This document shows positions 1 to 7,607 of a stretch of 22,333 nucleotides of DNA, in pieces. A program made the translations under genes and the position numbers. Origin of the DNA: a virus; IMG/VR virus record IMGVR_UViG_3300025652_000620, positions 1 through 22,333 of that record; one strand, given 5' to 3'. The notes below the pieces were generated by a model, which ran no database searches, was not told the DNA's origin, and saw only the letters and a list, made by a program, of their open reading frames with translations. The first letter of the stretch is position 1. Each line of letters begins with the position of its first letter.

Positions 1-1332
1 TTCCGTCTCTGAGACAGCAATTGTGATGTGGTCCAGATAAATCAGCTTGCAGCCATTAACCGCCAAGTGTTCAATCTTTTCCACTAGAGAACCATCAGAC
101 ACAGAGCCTTGGTGGTCCACAAACATGGTCCTCCCAGGAAGCCCAACAGTCTCTTCCCAAGCTTGTCGTTTCTCCTCGTTAGAGACTCCGTGATCAGGAA
201 TCCCTAGTCTCTTGTTCAGATGAAGGCCAAGAATACCTGTTACGGTTTCACCCACGTCTTCCTCAAGAAAGCAGGCTCCAACCTTGTGATCGGTGGTCTG
301 GATGATGTGGTAGATATCCTCTCGTAACCACGTTGACTTACCCACCGAAGTACCTGCTGCCAACATCGTGATGGTGCCAAAGGCCCTCCCGTAGGTTAGC
401 TTGTTAAGTTGACCAAGGAAAGGAGCCCAAGGGACAAAGGTCATGTTGTCAAACTCAGTGACCTTCTCCCAAGTGTCCTCCCCCTTCACGATGCCAGCGG
501 GTGTGTACTCGGTAGCATCCCAGATGTAGTTCCAAACGGCTTTGAAACCGTCATTCAACTCCTTGGCATTCTTGACCGTGTCGTTAGCATCTTTCTCATT
601 GGATACCACGACCTTTACCTTGTCCACCCCTATAGCCCTAGCAGCCTCTTTGATGGCTGTCTGGCCCTGTGCGTCGTTATCGAACCATAGAATCACCTCA
701 TCGAACTTACGAATTGTTTCACGGTTCTTGACAATGAACTTGATCTGGTCTACACCGCCCATGGAACAAACAGGATAAATCTTGTTGTACTTCCACATGG
801 AGGCGGTGGCCACGGAGAGCGCATCTTCCTCGCCCTCAGTGATCACTAGCCGTCGGCCTCCGTTCTTGAAGTGCTCAAGACCGAAGACATCCTTCACATC
901 CTTTATGGCAAAGGTGTTCTTCTTATCGTTAGGGTCCTTGATCTTGTAACCCGTAGGCTCGCCAACAAGTCCTTCAGAGATTGGATAAAATCGCTTCTCA
1001 ACCTCACCATTAGATTGATAACTGGTCTTGACTCCGAAGAACTCACACACTAACTTAGAGATCTTTCTTTCTCGCATCCCCGGTGAAGGTAGAACCGAGA
1101 CGTCTTCCAGAGAAATCTCCGTAGCCCGATAGTGTGAGCGTTTGAAGTTGTCTTCGACTTCTTCTTTTGTGTGTTCGTCCTTCTTGTAGGTTGCTCTACA
1201 ACTGAAACAGTGATATTTGTTATCGTCGTAGAGTTGTGCCGCATCCGAAGACTTACACTTCGAACACGGCTGGTTTCTTTTCAGTATCCTGCCCAGACTG
1301 ACCGTCCCTTTCTGCTTACTTCTCGGCCCCAA
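1..1332 (-). CDS. Primase-helicase, T7 gp4-like (3' end beyond left edge)
   Basis: Bifunctional replication protein that lays RNA primers and unwinds DNA as a hexamer. Reading the minus strand, a zinc-binding start (CSKC...CFSC, about 1190-1275) is followed by the TOPRIM primase signatures ITEGEEDAL (about 830-850) and LWFDNDAQG (about 670-695), then the RecA-like helicase with Walker A AAGTSVGKST (about 335-365). This domain order is that of T7 gp4. The C-terminal helicase part lies outside the window. The start is uncertain: no ATG is in frame between the upstream stop and the zinc motif. A TTG at 1332 gives 22 residues before the first zinc cysteine, close to T7 gp4. The gene overlaps the end of the upstream kinase gene. 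A short ATG ORF ending AAG-TAA could alternatively enter this frame by a +1 shift. Function is very likely; the exact start is not settled. Confidence 0.9.
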   Translation of the reverse strand, partial: MGPRSKQKGTVSLGRILKRNQPCSKCKSSDAAQLYDDNKYHCFSCRATYKKDEHTKEEVEDNFKRSHYRATEISLEDVSVLPSPGMRERKISKLVCEFFGVKTSYQSNGEVEKRFYPISEGLVGEPTGYKIKDPNDKKNTFAIKDVKDVFGLEHFKNGGRRLVITEGEEDALSVATASMWKYNKIYPVCSMGGVDQIKFIVKNRETIRKFDEVILWFDNDAQGQTAIKEAARAIGVDKVKVVVSNEKDANDTVKNAKELNDGFKAVWNYIWDATEYTPAGIVKGEDTWEKVTEFDNMTFVPWAPFLGQLNKLTYGRAFGTITMLAAGTSVGKSTWLREDIYHIIQTTDHKVGACFLEEDVGETVTGILGLHLNKRLGIPDHGVSNEEKRQAWEETVGLPGRTMFVDHQGSVSDGSLVEKIEHLAVNGCKLIYLDHITIAVSETE

Positions 1333-1850
1333 AGATTGTACCCATGTATGGAGCTGTAGCCTTCATCAAGGCTTGGTTCATAGTCACTTTTTTCCATGGC
1401 TTGCATTGTTCCGTCTGAGACACCGCGTCCGCACTGTAACAAGTACTTCCGGCGGAAAAGCCACTCTTGCATGTCCCGTACTTCCAGCTTGGTCGGAGGA
1501 AAGAAGTAGTGGCAAGCAATGGTTTCGTAGCCCTCTTTCCTGAACCATTGCGCCATGGCTCTACGAGCACCGCCCGCTAGATTCAGGTTGTCGATTACCA
1601 AGTTCCGTTCTTCCCGGATAGCCTGATTGAGGTTCTTCGTGCAGAGCTTCAGCGCAGGCAATGACGCTGTTTCAAGAAGCTCATTGAAGGTTTTACCCCG
1701 TTTGTTGTTCAGTGCCGCAAACTCGATAACATCGTCTGTCGAGTAGATAAAGGCATTTGTCAAACATTTCAGTAGCTTAGCCCTGAAGTATGTCTTACCC
1801 AGAGCGGGTAGCCCCACGATCATGTGAGCTGTCTTTGGTATTGCTGGCAT
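1281..1850 (-). CDS. Polynucleotide kinase-like P-loop protein
   Basis: Protein of 189 residues. A Walker A loop, GLPALGKT, lies at residues 13-20, followed by YSTDDV and a central VIDNLNL segment with RR close behind (GGARRAMAQW). This order matches the 5'-kinase domain of T4 polynucleotide kinase and the AAA_33 zeta-toxin-like kinases, which phosphorylate 5'-OH ends or small substrates. There is no sign of the T4 phosphatase domain, so it would be kinase only. The start has a strong GGAGGAAGAGA Shine-Dalgarno directly before ATG. It sits between a small unknown gene and the primase-helicase and overlaps both. A role in nucleic-acid end repair is inferred; nucleoside or other small-molecule kinase activity cannot be excluded. 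Confidence 0.75.
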   Translation of the reverse strand: MPAIPKTAHMIVGLPALGKTYFRAKLLKCLTNAFIYSTDDVIEFAALNNKRGKTFNELLETASLPALKLCTKNLNQAIREERNLVIDNLNLAGGARRAMAQWFRKEGYETIACHYFFPPTKLEVRDMQEWLFRRKYLLQCGRGVSDGTMQAMEKSDYEPSLDEGYSSIHGYNLWGREVSRKGRSVWAGY

Positions 1851-1989
1851 TCTCTTCCTCCGATTGGGTTATAATGCCGAAACGAACAAACTCACCTTCC
1901 TTGACCATTGCGTGGGTTCCGCAAACTGTCTTGTGAAGAGGTTCGCCCGAAACAAGTCGGTTATCTTGGGTTTTTATCGTCACAATCAT
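1795..1989 (-). CDS. Small hypothetical protein (64 aa)
   Basis: I chose the ATG at 1989 rather than the longer frame opening at 2058, because AAAGGAGATTTGTCA stands immediately upstream. The N-terminus (MIVTIKTQDNRLVSG) looks like a small beta-rich fold. The C-terminal third is polar and overlaps the kinase start by 56 nt, while the 5' end overlaps the previous gene by 29 nt. It contains two Cys/His-flanked segments but no recognisable motif. No function is assigned. The double overlap shows strong compression in this part of the replication block. Confidence 0.55.
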   Translation of the reverse strand: MIVTIKTQDNRLVSGEPLHKTVCGTHAMVKEGEFVRFGIITQSEEENASNTKDSSHDRGATRSG

Positions 1990-2290
1990 TGACAAATCTC
2001 CTTTCAACTTCATGAAGAAGCTCTTGGTGACTCCATCGAGATTGAACTTCGGTCCCACTAAAACACTTCCTGAACTCCTCTCTTAATTCCATATCGTCTA
2101 GATCGCGTATGCTGAGGTCTAACATAGCAATGTCAGGCTCACCGTACTCGTCCTTCAGCACACCGTCAACTGCATACCCCCCAACAACGTCATCAACGTA
2201 CCTCACAAAAAACAAGGTGCGGGGGATATCGTCGAAGGGTTTGACGGCAACTGTTTCATCAACCTTTACGGAATGGTCTGTTTTTAACAA
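1961..2290 (-). CDS. Hypothetical acidic protein (109 aa)
   Basis: Encodes 109 residues from a TTG at 2290, with AGAGG about 10 nt upstream, inside the end of the GIY-YIG gene. The middle has a hydrophobic beta-like stretch (TLFFVRYVDDVVGGYAV) and an acidic segment (DLSIRDLDDMELREEF). I do not recognise a family. An in-frame start further in cannot be excluded, because the TTG is supported only by spacing and overlap. It belongs to the same leftward transcription unit as the neighbouring replication genes. Confidence 0.5.
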   Translation of the reverse strand: MLKTDHSVKVDETVAVKPFDDIPRTLFFVRYVDDVVGGYAVDGVLKDEYGEPDIAMLDLSIRDLDDMELREEFRKCFSGTEVQSRWSHQELLHEVERRFVNDCDDKNPR

Positions 2291-2727
2291 AGAACTCTAG
2301 CCTCTCTTTGTGTCTGTTGGTTACTGGCTCAGTAACTTTCCAAGTCACCTTGTCAATGAACCTGTTAATGAACTCCTCGTTGTTCGAGGGGGTCTCCATC
2401 ACCACCTGTGACCATACCTCCGCGAAGGATAGGCCACCGTGTGTGTGGTACTGTTCGAGGATTATGAACTCAAAGGCCTCCTTTCCGTCTTCCTTGATTG
2501 ACTCGTTGAGAAACTTGCTACTACTTGTGTAGCTCTTCCAGTTGGACTGCTGTCCTTTGTTCAGTTTCCCTCTTCCACGAAAATTCTTCTTACCTATGTA
2601 TTTTCGGCCAGAAGACTTCTCGATAATCATGTAGACAAAGCCAGCCGCGTTCTCGGGGTCTAGATCACGTACCGAGCGGCTCCAGTGGCCTTTGTCACTT
2701 ATCTGTCGGCGTTTGCTTTTTCGCCAT
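2259..2727 (-). CDS. GIY-YIG-type nuclease, possible +1 frameshift near start
   Basis: The clear domain reads AGFVYMII...GRKYIGKK, the two strands of a GIY-YIG nuclease. It is followed by WKSYTSSSKFL, FEFIILE and a SFAEVW...ME.PS...FINR segment, as in phage seg/mob-like and related endonucleases. The ORF opening at the ATG at 2630 would cut off the first GIY strand, so the gene must begin earlier. An ATG at 2727, with GGAGA 9 nt upstream and sharing a TAATG with the previous stop, encodes MAKKQTPTDK and then meets TGA at 2697-2695. A +1 slip at AAG-TGA-C leads straight into the GIY-YIG frame (DKGHWSRS...). Read that way it is 155 residues. Alternatives are a non-AUG start or a sequencing error. 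The nuclease assignment is fairly sure; the expression mode is inferred. It may be a free-standing homing nuclease or a phage recombination nuclease. Confidence 0.7.
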
Positions 2728-2909
2728 TATAGAATTTCTCCAGAAAGAATCTTATCGTAAGCGTTGACAGCTTCTTTCTCAGTGTTGAAATGATAGGTTG
2801 TTGATCGCAAATCGTTGTCGATATGCTCCAAGGTGAAACGGCTATCCGAATACTTTCGGAGCCTGAGATACCCGCTGTGAGGCGAGTCAAACTCTAACAA
2901 TAGTGGCAT
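2727..2909 (-). CDS. Small hypothetical protein (60 aa)
   Basis: Begins at the ATG at 2909 after GAGGAGATGTTTG, overlapping the exonuclease 3' end by 23 nt. The sequence LRLRKYSDSRFTLEHIDNDLR followed by a helical tail (TEKEAVNAYDKIL) suggests a small alpha/beta fold. Its TAA stop overlaps the ATG of the GIY-YIG gene (TAATG), so the two are likely translationally coupled. No family is recognised. Confidence 0.65.
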   Translation of the reverse strand: MPLLLEFDSPHSGYLRLRKYSDSRFTLEHIDNDLRSTTYHFNTEKEAVNAYDKILSGEIL

Positions 2910-3630
2910 CAAACATCTCCTCAAATAGTTTGAAGGTGAAGTGCTGATCAGGCTCACGTTGGATAAAGAGTAGTTTTCCGTTGATCAAGAAATGGTGTTC
3001 CCAATCGTCTTCAAACTTCTCCTTGTATTTGTCCACCACCATTGTAGGAACATCGTCGGCCTCTTCTATCCACTTCTTCGCTGTCTTTGAACCAACACCC
3101 GGAAGACCCGGAATATTGTCCATTGAGTCACCGGACAGCATCTGCTCAAGAAAGAAAAGATTTCCCCCTTCTCTGCTCACAACAGCATACTCCTCTGCGT
3201 AGACGCCCCCTACCCGCTTGTGTGGGTTGAAGAAAGTACCCTCCATCTGTCGAAGGTCTTTGTCCACGGAGATCACTACTGATTCACCTACAAGCTGTGT
3301 GGCCCAGTGACCTAACAAGTCGTCGGCTTCAATGTTGTCAACGATAACACAGTTATCCAGTTGTCCGATGTAGGCTTTAGCGTCACCCGAGTGGTCGAGG
3401 CGTTTTTTACGCCCCGCCACCCGAGAAACGGACTGCTTATAAAGAGGGAAGAGATCATCACGATAGTTCTTCCCCTCTCGAGAGCCCAGAGCGATAATCG
3501 CATCATCGCAGAAGGCCCCCATAGTCCACTCGCTAAGGTTTCGTTCTATGTTTTCCACTACACCCTTTACAGTTGTTGTTTGCCAGAGGCTGCTGTGCAA
3601 CAGTACATCTCCATCTATGAGTCCAAGCAA
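2887..3630 (-). CDS. 5'-3' exonuclease (FEN/T7 gp6-like)
   Basis: Structure-specific 5' nuclease that removes RNA primers and degrades host DNA in T7-like phages. The 247-residue protein carries the acidic metal-binding motifs LIDGDVLL at the start, NIEADDLLGHWA and VISVDKDLRQM, then a helix-hairpin-helix region, GDSMDNIPGLPGVGSKTAKKW, typical of the 5'-3' exonuclease family. Length is within the usual range for phage members. The start is a TTG at 3630, which places LIDGD at residues 4-8; AAGGAT lies about 9 nt upstream. It overlaps the previous gene by 16 nt and lies between DNA polymerase and primase-helicase, as expected for a replication module. Confidence 0.92.
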   Translation of the reverse strand: MLGLIDGDVLLHSSLWQTTTVKGVVENIERNLSEWTMGAFCDDAIIALGSREGKNYRDDLFPLYKQSVSRVAGRKKRLDHSGDAKAYIGQLDNCVIVDNIEADDLLGHWATQLVGESVVISVDKDLRQMEGTFFNPHKRVGGVYAEEYAVVSREGGNLFFLEQMLSGDSMDNIPGLPGVGSKTAKKWIEEADDVPTMVVDKYKEKFEDDWEHHFLINGKLLFIQREPDQHFTFKLFEEMFDATIVRV

Positions 3631-4040
3631 ATTGAATGTGATCCTTGCGTCATTGCAATCTCATCCAGCCGCTCCACGAGTTTCTCCATGTAGGGCGGGA
3701 AGTTTGATCCCAATTTAGGTTTAACGCCTTCTTCTGCCACCTTGAGATCACAACGGTTGTTACCCAGTTGGTCCTTGACGACAGAAGAGCGATGGGACGC
3801 TGGAATGTACAGGAAGTTGGTGTGCAGAAAACTACACAGTTGGTCAAAATCCCCCTTAACCAGCGCTAGCTCGTTCTTGATCTTGTAGCAGTAAGCGGCG
3901 GCGAGATACAGTTCCACCAGCAGTGGAAAAGAGTCACGCGCAATCCAGCGGTTCATGGTGTCTTGGTAGTCAAAGGTCTCCCCCGTGGTTTTTTCTTCAA
4001 TCTCATCAGAAAAATCTTTCTCTACAAGCAAGTCTCTCAT
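3615..4040 (-). CDS. Hypothetical protein (141 aa)
   Basis: 141 residues starting at an ATG with AAGGAACAACC upstream. Mostly helical in appearance: LLVELYLAAAYCYKIKNELALVK in the middle and a charged end. No catalytic motif is recognisable. It is placed between two replication enzymes (DNA polymerase side gene and exonuclease) in the same orientation, with a 16-nt overlap into the exonuclease, so it is probably co-translated with it. The function is unknown. Confidence 0.7.
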   Translation of the reverse strand: MRDLLVEKDFSDEIEEKTTGETFDYQDTMNRWIARDSFPLLVELYLAAAYCYKIKNELALVKGDFDQLCSFLHTNFLYIPASHRSSVVKDQLGNNRCDLKVAEEGVKPKLGSNFPPYMEKLVERLDEIAMTQGSHSICLDS

Positions 4041-4049
4041 GGTTGTTCC

Positions 4050-4409
4050 TTACAGTTTTTTCAAGAGCGAACGAATGATGTTGAATCGGTTTTCAGAGGC
4101 GTTAACGGTAAACGCCCGATTTTCCTCATCAACGTAGTACAGCTCACCGGTTGGCAGCCAAATGTATTTCGTGTCAGGAGCAGCAGGTACACGGAAGGCG
4201 CTGCGAGGTCGCCAGTTGCTGCGCACCAAGGCGTCAACAAAGGCATTCAGGCGATCGTCCTTGCGGCGACCCAGATCGATCTTGCGTCGGCCAACGAAAG
4301 ATGGGGTGTGAATCGCTGCGGTGCCTGCGTCGTGGATCGCCAACTTCTTTGTTTCAATATCCAGCTGGAAGCTAAAGTTCGTGTCGGTAACAGTGATTGT
4401 TTTCTGCAT
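4050..4409 (-). CDS. Hypothetical protein (119 aa)
   Basis: 119 residues, ATG preceded by GAGGAAAATAA. The N-terminus (MQKTITVTDTNFSFQLDI) is beta-rich. A central basic helix (GRRKIDLGRRKDDRLNAFVDALVRS) and a basic C-terminus (NIIRSLLKKL) suggest possible nucleic-acid contact, which is only an inference. It follows DNA polymerase by 9 nt. No family is recognised. Confidence 0.7.
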   Translation of the reverse strand: MQKTITVTDTNFSFQLDIETKKLAIHDAGTAAIHTPSFVGRRKIDLGRRKDDRLNAFVDALVRSNWRPRSAFRVPAAPDTKYIWLPTGELYYVDEENRAFTVNASENRFNIIRSLLKKL

Positions 4410-4418
4410 TTATTTTCC

Positions 4419-6278
4419 TCAATGGACTTCGAACCAGTCGAGTCCTATCTTAGCTTCGCCATCCATAATATCCACCCCAAACCATTTCGGGGCTTCAGCA
4501 AAGCCTTCTCTTGCGATTATAGCCGCTCTCTCTGCTTGATCTTCTCTGACCAAGAAAGCTAGTTCATCATGGTACATGATAAGCGGCTGCCAATCAAAAC
4601 CCTCTGAATCCAGACGATCTTGAATCATTGCAACTGCAGCAGCACAGGTGATCTTTTCAGCTGACTGCAGAAGGTAGTTGAGAGACTTGTGATCAGAGTC
4701 TACGAAGATGGGGCGCGTATCCAACGCGTAAATGTGTGGTTTCCCAGTCTTCTTGTCTGTGACCTTGTACATCTGTTTTAGCCTTGCGACCAATGTATCA
4801 AATCCTGGAATCGCTTTCAGGAACTTGTCTCTTACTTTTCGCCCTAGAGACGCGTCACGCTTACCTGAGATGATCAACCCCAGCTTAGCGTCACCGCCTC
4901 CAAAGATTAGCGCGTAGAAGAACGCCTTAGCCTTTCGACGACCACCGTCTCCTAGCGGACCCAGAATGCTTTCCAAGACTTCAAGGTTAGCACTGTGGAT
5001 GTCGACCTCGATAACTTTCCGAGTGTAGTCTTCGTTCTTCAAATAGTGGCAGAGTGCCCTATTCTGGTTCGAGGAGCTATCAGCTCCCACCACCTTATAC
5101 CCAGGTATAGTAGAAAACAACCTGCGTATCTCTGGCCCATACAGCGCGTCTGCTGAAGGGATGTTGGCAATGATCTGGTGCCTCGATCGACCAGTTGGAG
5201 TCCCGATGACGAAGGAGTCACCGTAGATGCGACCAGTCTCTCCGTTGTAGTCAGTCTCTACCCAAGTCCGTAGGATAGAGTGTCGAGCTCTGATTGTGTA
5301 GAACTCACTTATCATCTTGCCGATCTCTCCGAGAGGCTCAAGGGAAGACTCAGACAGCTTTGGTGTTGTCTTTGTCAGTTTGCCATTGATCATCTTGAAG
5401 TTCCAGTCGTCAGGCACCCAACCTATTCGGTAGAGGTATTCCTTGACTAGGTCTGTCGAGCCCACCTTGATGTCGATGTACTCCACTCGGCAGTAGTCAT
5501 CAGTCACGGGCCTCTTCCCTTCCTGACCCTCGGAAGGCTCAAGGTCAAACCACTCATAGGTTCTTTTGGCGTAGTCGCCGTTAGCAACCCAAGCAGTTGA
5601 CTTGAATTCAGGATTACGATCCACTTGTTTGCACTTCTTACCCATCTTAGGCTCGACGTAACTAGCGATCTCTTCCATTCTATCTTCTAATGTTTTCATC
5701 AGCTTACGTGCGCCAACGATATCAAAGGGCCAACCATGAAGCTGAGCACGTCCCACAAACTGTGAAGCTCCGTGCTCCGCTTTCAATCCAAGCTTAATGG
5801 CCTTCTGATTTTTCTTACGCGACAATTCCGCTAGCAGCTTGTTGTAAACGGCTAGATTGATCTCAACATCTTCTCTACAGCGATGACGCATTTCCTTGCT
5901 GTATTTTGACCAGTCTTCGTGCTTTGGTTTTTCTCGACCAAGAGCCGTACCCCAGCGGGCAAGACTATGACCAAACCCAAAGCGCTTGTAGTTAAGAACT
6001 TGAGACATTACCAGTGTGTCCACCAGCTTCTGCCTCTTCGGTCGCCACCCAAAGAGCTTCTCAAGGACCAACATGTCGTACAGAAGTATGTTATGTCCTA
6101 CCAGCATACGACTGTTCTCAAGTAACTTAAAAAATTCAGAGAGAGGGGGTAACTCGGGATCGTAGTCGGAAAACTCAAACCACTCCCCAGAGTCTGTATC
6201 AACTGCAACAGCTATCCAGACCTTACTTACCTCTTTCAGCAACCCATCGCATTCAATGTCAAATACAATAGATCGCAT
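4419..6278 (-). CDS. DNA polymerase, family A (T7 gp5-like)
   Basis: Replicative polymerase of 619 residues with 3'-5' exonuclease. Exonuclease motifs: FDIECDG (D7, E9), HNILLYD near 62-68, and HRCREDVEIN near 132-140. Polymerase motifs: A is GADSSSNQNR (D400), B is RRKAKAFFYALIF (R447, K451, Y455), C is YHDE (D571, E572). The motif A position that is Glu in T7 (E480) is Gln405, and T7 Tyr530 corresponds to Phe459. The protein is about 85 residues shorter than T7 gp5; whether a thioredoxin-binding insert exists in the thumb (residues 210-310) cannot be seen. I start at the ATG at 6278, which shares TGATG with the preceding stop, rather than the in-frame TTG one codon earlier. AAGGAAAGT is the Shine-Dalgarno. 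Confidence 0.95.
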   Translation of the reverse strand: MRSIVFDIECDGLLKEVSKVWIAVAVDTDSGEWFEFSDYDPELPPLSEFFKLLENSRMLVGHNILLYDMLVLEKLFGWRPKRQKLVDTLVMSQVLNYKRFGFGHSLARWGTALGREKPKHEDWSKYSKEMRHRCREDVEINLAVYNKLLAELSRKKNQKAIKLGLKAEHGASQFVGRAQLHGWPFDIVGARKLMKTLEDRMEEIASYVEPKMGKKCKQVDRNPEFKSTAWVANGDYAKRTYEWFDLEPSEGQEGKRPVTDDYCRVEYIDIKVGSTDLVKEYLYRIGWVPDDWNFKMINGKLTKTTPKLSESSLEPLGEIGKMISEFYTIRARHSILRTWVETDYNGETGRIYGDSFVIGTPTGRSRHQIIANIPSADALYGPEIRRLFSTIPGYKVVGADSSSNQNRALCHYLKNEDYTRKVIEVDIHSANLEVLESILGPLGDGGRRKAKAFFYALIFGGGDAKLGLIISGKRDASLGRKVRDKFLKAIPGFDTLVARLKQMYKVTDKKTGKPHIYALDTRPIFVDSDHKSLNYLLQSAEKITCAAAVAMIQDRLDSEGFDWQPLIMYHDELAFLVREDQAERAAIIAREGFAEAPKWFGVDIMDGEAKIGLDWFEVH

Positions 6279-6481
6279 CAACTTTCCTTGAAGGGCACTA
6301 CATCTAATTGCAGATTAGAGTTAATCTGTTTAGCTTGACGTACCAAGGTCTTCGCACCCGCCAGAGAGTAGGGGGCAGTGGGGAAACCTAGCTTTCGGAG
6401 AATTGATTTTTGTTGAAAACCACGTCCACCTTTATAAGTGTTTTTATCGTTTTTGTCGATGACTACGTAGTCGTTTGCCAT
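6278..6481 (-). CDS. Small basic hypothetical protein (67 aa)
   Basis: 67 residues, ATG preceded by AAGGAACTGTAACA. The sequence is basic and helical (KGGRGFQQKSILRKLGF, GAKTLVRQAKQ), as in small nucleic-acid-binding phage proteins, but no family is recognised. Its stop overlaps the DNA polymerase start, implying translational coupling. It may be a polymerase accessory protein; this is only suggested by position. Confidence 0.65.
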   Translation of the reverse strand: MANDYVVIDKNDKNTYKGGRGFQQKSILRKLGFPTAPYSLAGAKTLVRQAKQINSNLQLDVVPFKES

Positions 6482-6483
6482 TG

Positions 6484-7344
6484 TTACAGTTCCTTTGCAA
6501 GTTTTTCGAGAGCTTCGATGTCGACCCGTCCCTCTGCGTTCAAACAGAAGTCACGAATTCGAGCAGCTAGCTCTTCATTTATCCCATAGTAGTTACTCAG
6601 CTCTTGTTCGACAACATCGGGATCGGAAAGATCCAAGGTGTCAAACGATCGCTTGAGGTTGATTATGGTTGAGACAGGGATAGAATACCCCCGTTTAACG
6701 AACTTTTCAATTCGTTTCATGGCCGCGAAAATAAATCGGCTATTTGGTTTGTAAACCAGTGTTTTTTCCGCGATGGCGCGGGCTGACTCACCATGGTAGA
6801 GTAACGTGCCCCCCGTGGGGGATACAAGAGAAGGCTCCCAAGAGACCTTACAGTGCTCAAAATCAAAGGTGTTAAGGATATCCTCGACTGGACCGATGAA
6901 CCTCGTGATCAACTGAATCCTTGAGCAGAGGCTGACAGCGTTAGAGGTCACCATCGATACTCGACGGTTTAACGAAAGGTAGCTGAACAGGGGGTGCCGA
7001 GCGGACCTTTGCTTCTCTAAGCCTCTCTTGGTTGAGGCTCTTAGAGCCAGCTTGAAGCTAGATAGGTTGGGGTTTACTGGGTCCTCCGCGAGCACCCCAC
7101 GATCGACCTCAGCTAACCATTGCCGTTGCAGCCCCCTCTCCAACCCGTTAAGGACTGTCAGGGCAGCTTCAGGCGTCTTGAAGAATACGTCATAGTCGTT
7201 TGGCGATTCCTCTGAGTGTAGCAGCGAGCCCCCTGCAACAAAGGTCCCTGAGAGCACAGTCAAACGCTCAGCATCTGACATGTTAGCTGTGAGGACTTCG
7301 AAAATCCTGTTGCAGTTCCGGTTGGCGGTTTGGTGTAGCGTCAT
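6484..7344 (-). CDS. Nucleotidyltransferase-like phage protein
   Basis: 286 residues. The segment FVAGGSLLHSEESPNDYDVFF (GGS at 38-40, D50, D52) fits the GG/S...DxD signature of the polymerase-beta nucleotidyltransferase fold. Further features match a phage family often annotated as putative nucleotidyltransferase: a VTSNAVSL strand followed by ITRF, a DFEHCKVSWEP segment, and a C-terminal KFVKRGYSIPVSTIINL region. The substrate of this family is unknown to me; transfer of a nucleotide to RNA, protein or a small molecule are all possible. The ATG overlaps the previous stop by ATGA. Only the fold assignment is supported, not a specific activity. Confidence 0.65.
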   Translation of the reverse strand: MTLHQTANRNCNRIFEVLTANMSDAERLTVLSGTFVAGGSLLHSEESPNDYDVFFKTPEAALTVLNGLERGLQRQWLAEVDRGVLAEDPVNPNLSSFKLALRASTKRGLEKQRSARHPLFSYLSLNRRVSMVTSNAVSLCSRIQLITRFIGPVEDILNTFDFEHCKVSWEPSLVSPTGGTLLYHGESARAIAEKTLVYKPNSRFIFAAMKRIEKFVKRGYSIPVSTIINLKRSFDTLDLSDPDVVEQELSNYYGINEELAARIRDFCLNAEGRVDIEALEKLAKEL

Positions 7345-7607
7345 CTCCTGACTCCAGTTCTTTCAATTAAGTTCTTCTGTAGCTGGTCAAACTCAATAGT
7401 CTTACGAAATACGGCAACAAGACCAGTCTCTAGGTGTTTGGCCTTGATACCAGCGTTGGTCCAGCCCATCCGCTTGATCTTCATAAAGAACCTAGCCGCT
7501 TCTTCGGGCTTGAAGACTACTCGGTTTGGACCCGAGTCGAGGTCGGAGTGGATCGCGAAGCTCCAAACAGCGTTCCTACGCTTGAGATTACCTCTTCTTT
7601 TACCCAT
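7341..7607 (-). CDS. Small basic hypothetical protein (88 aa)
   Basis: 88 residues with a very basic start (MGKRRGNLKRRN), then WSFAIHSDLDSGPNRVVFKPEEAARFFMKI. The first 91 nt overlap the 3' end of the HD hydrolase gene in another frame, so a shorter form is possible. The 3' end is coupled to the nucleotidyltransferase-like gene by ATGA. No family is recognised. Confidence 0.55.
   Translation of the reverse strand: MGKRRGNLKRRNAVWSFAIHSDLDSGPNRVVFKPEEAARFFMKIKRMGWTNAGIKAKHLETGLVAVFRKTIEFDQLQKNLIERTGVRR

Noticed and set aside
2699-2890. 63-aa minus-strand frame beside the 60-aa gene
   Set aside because: It is the alternative frame of the 60-aa gene, with no ribosome site and Ser/Ile-rich shadow-like composition.
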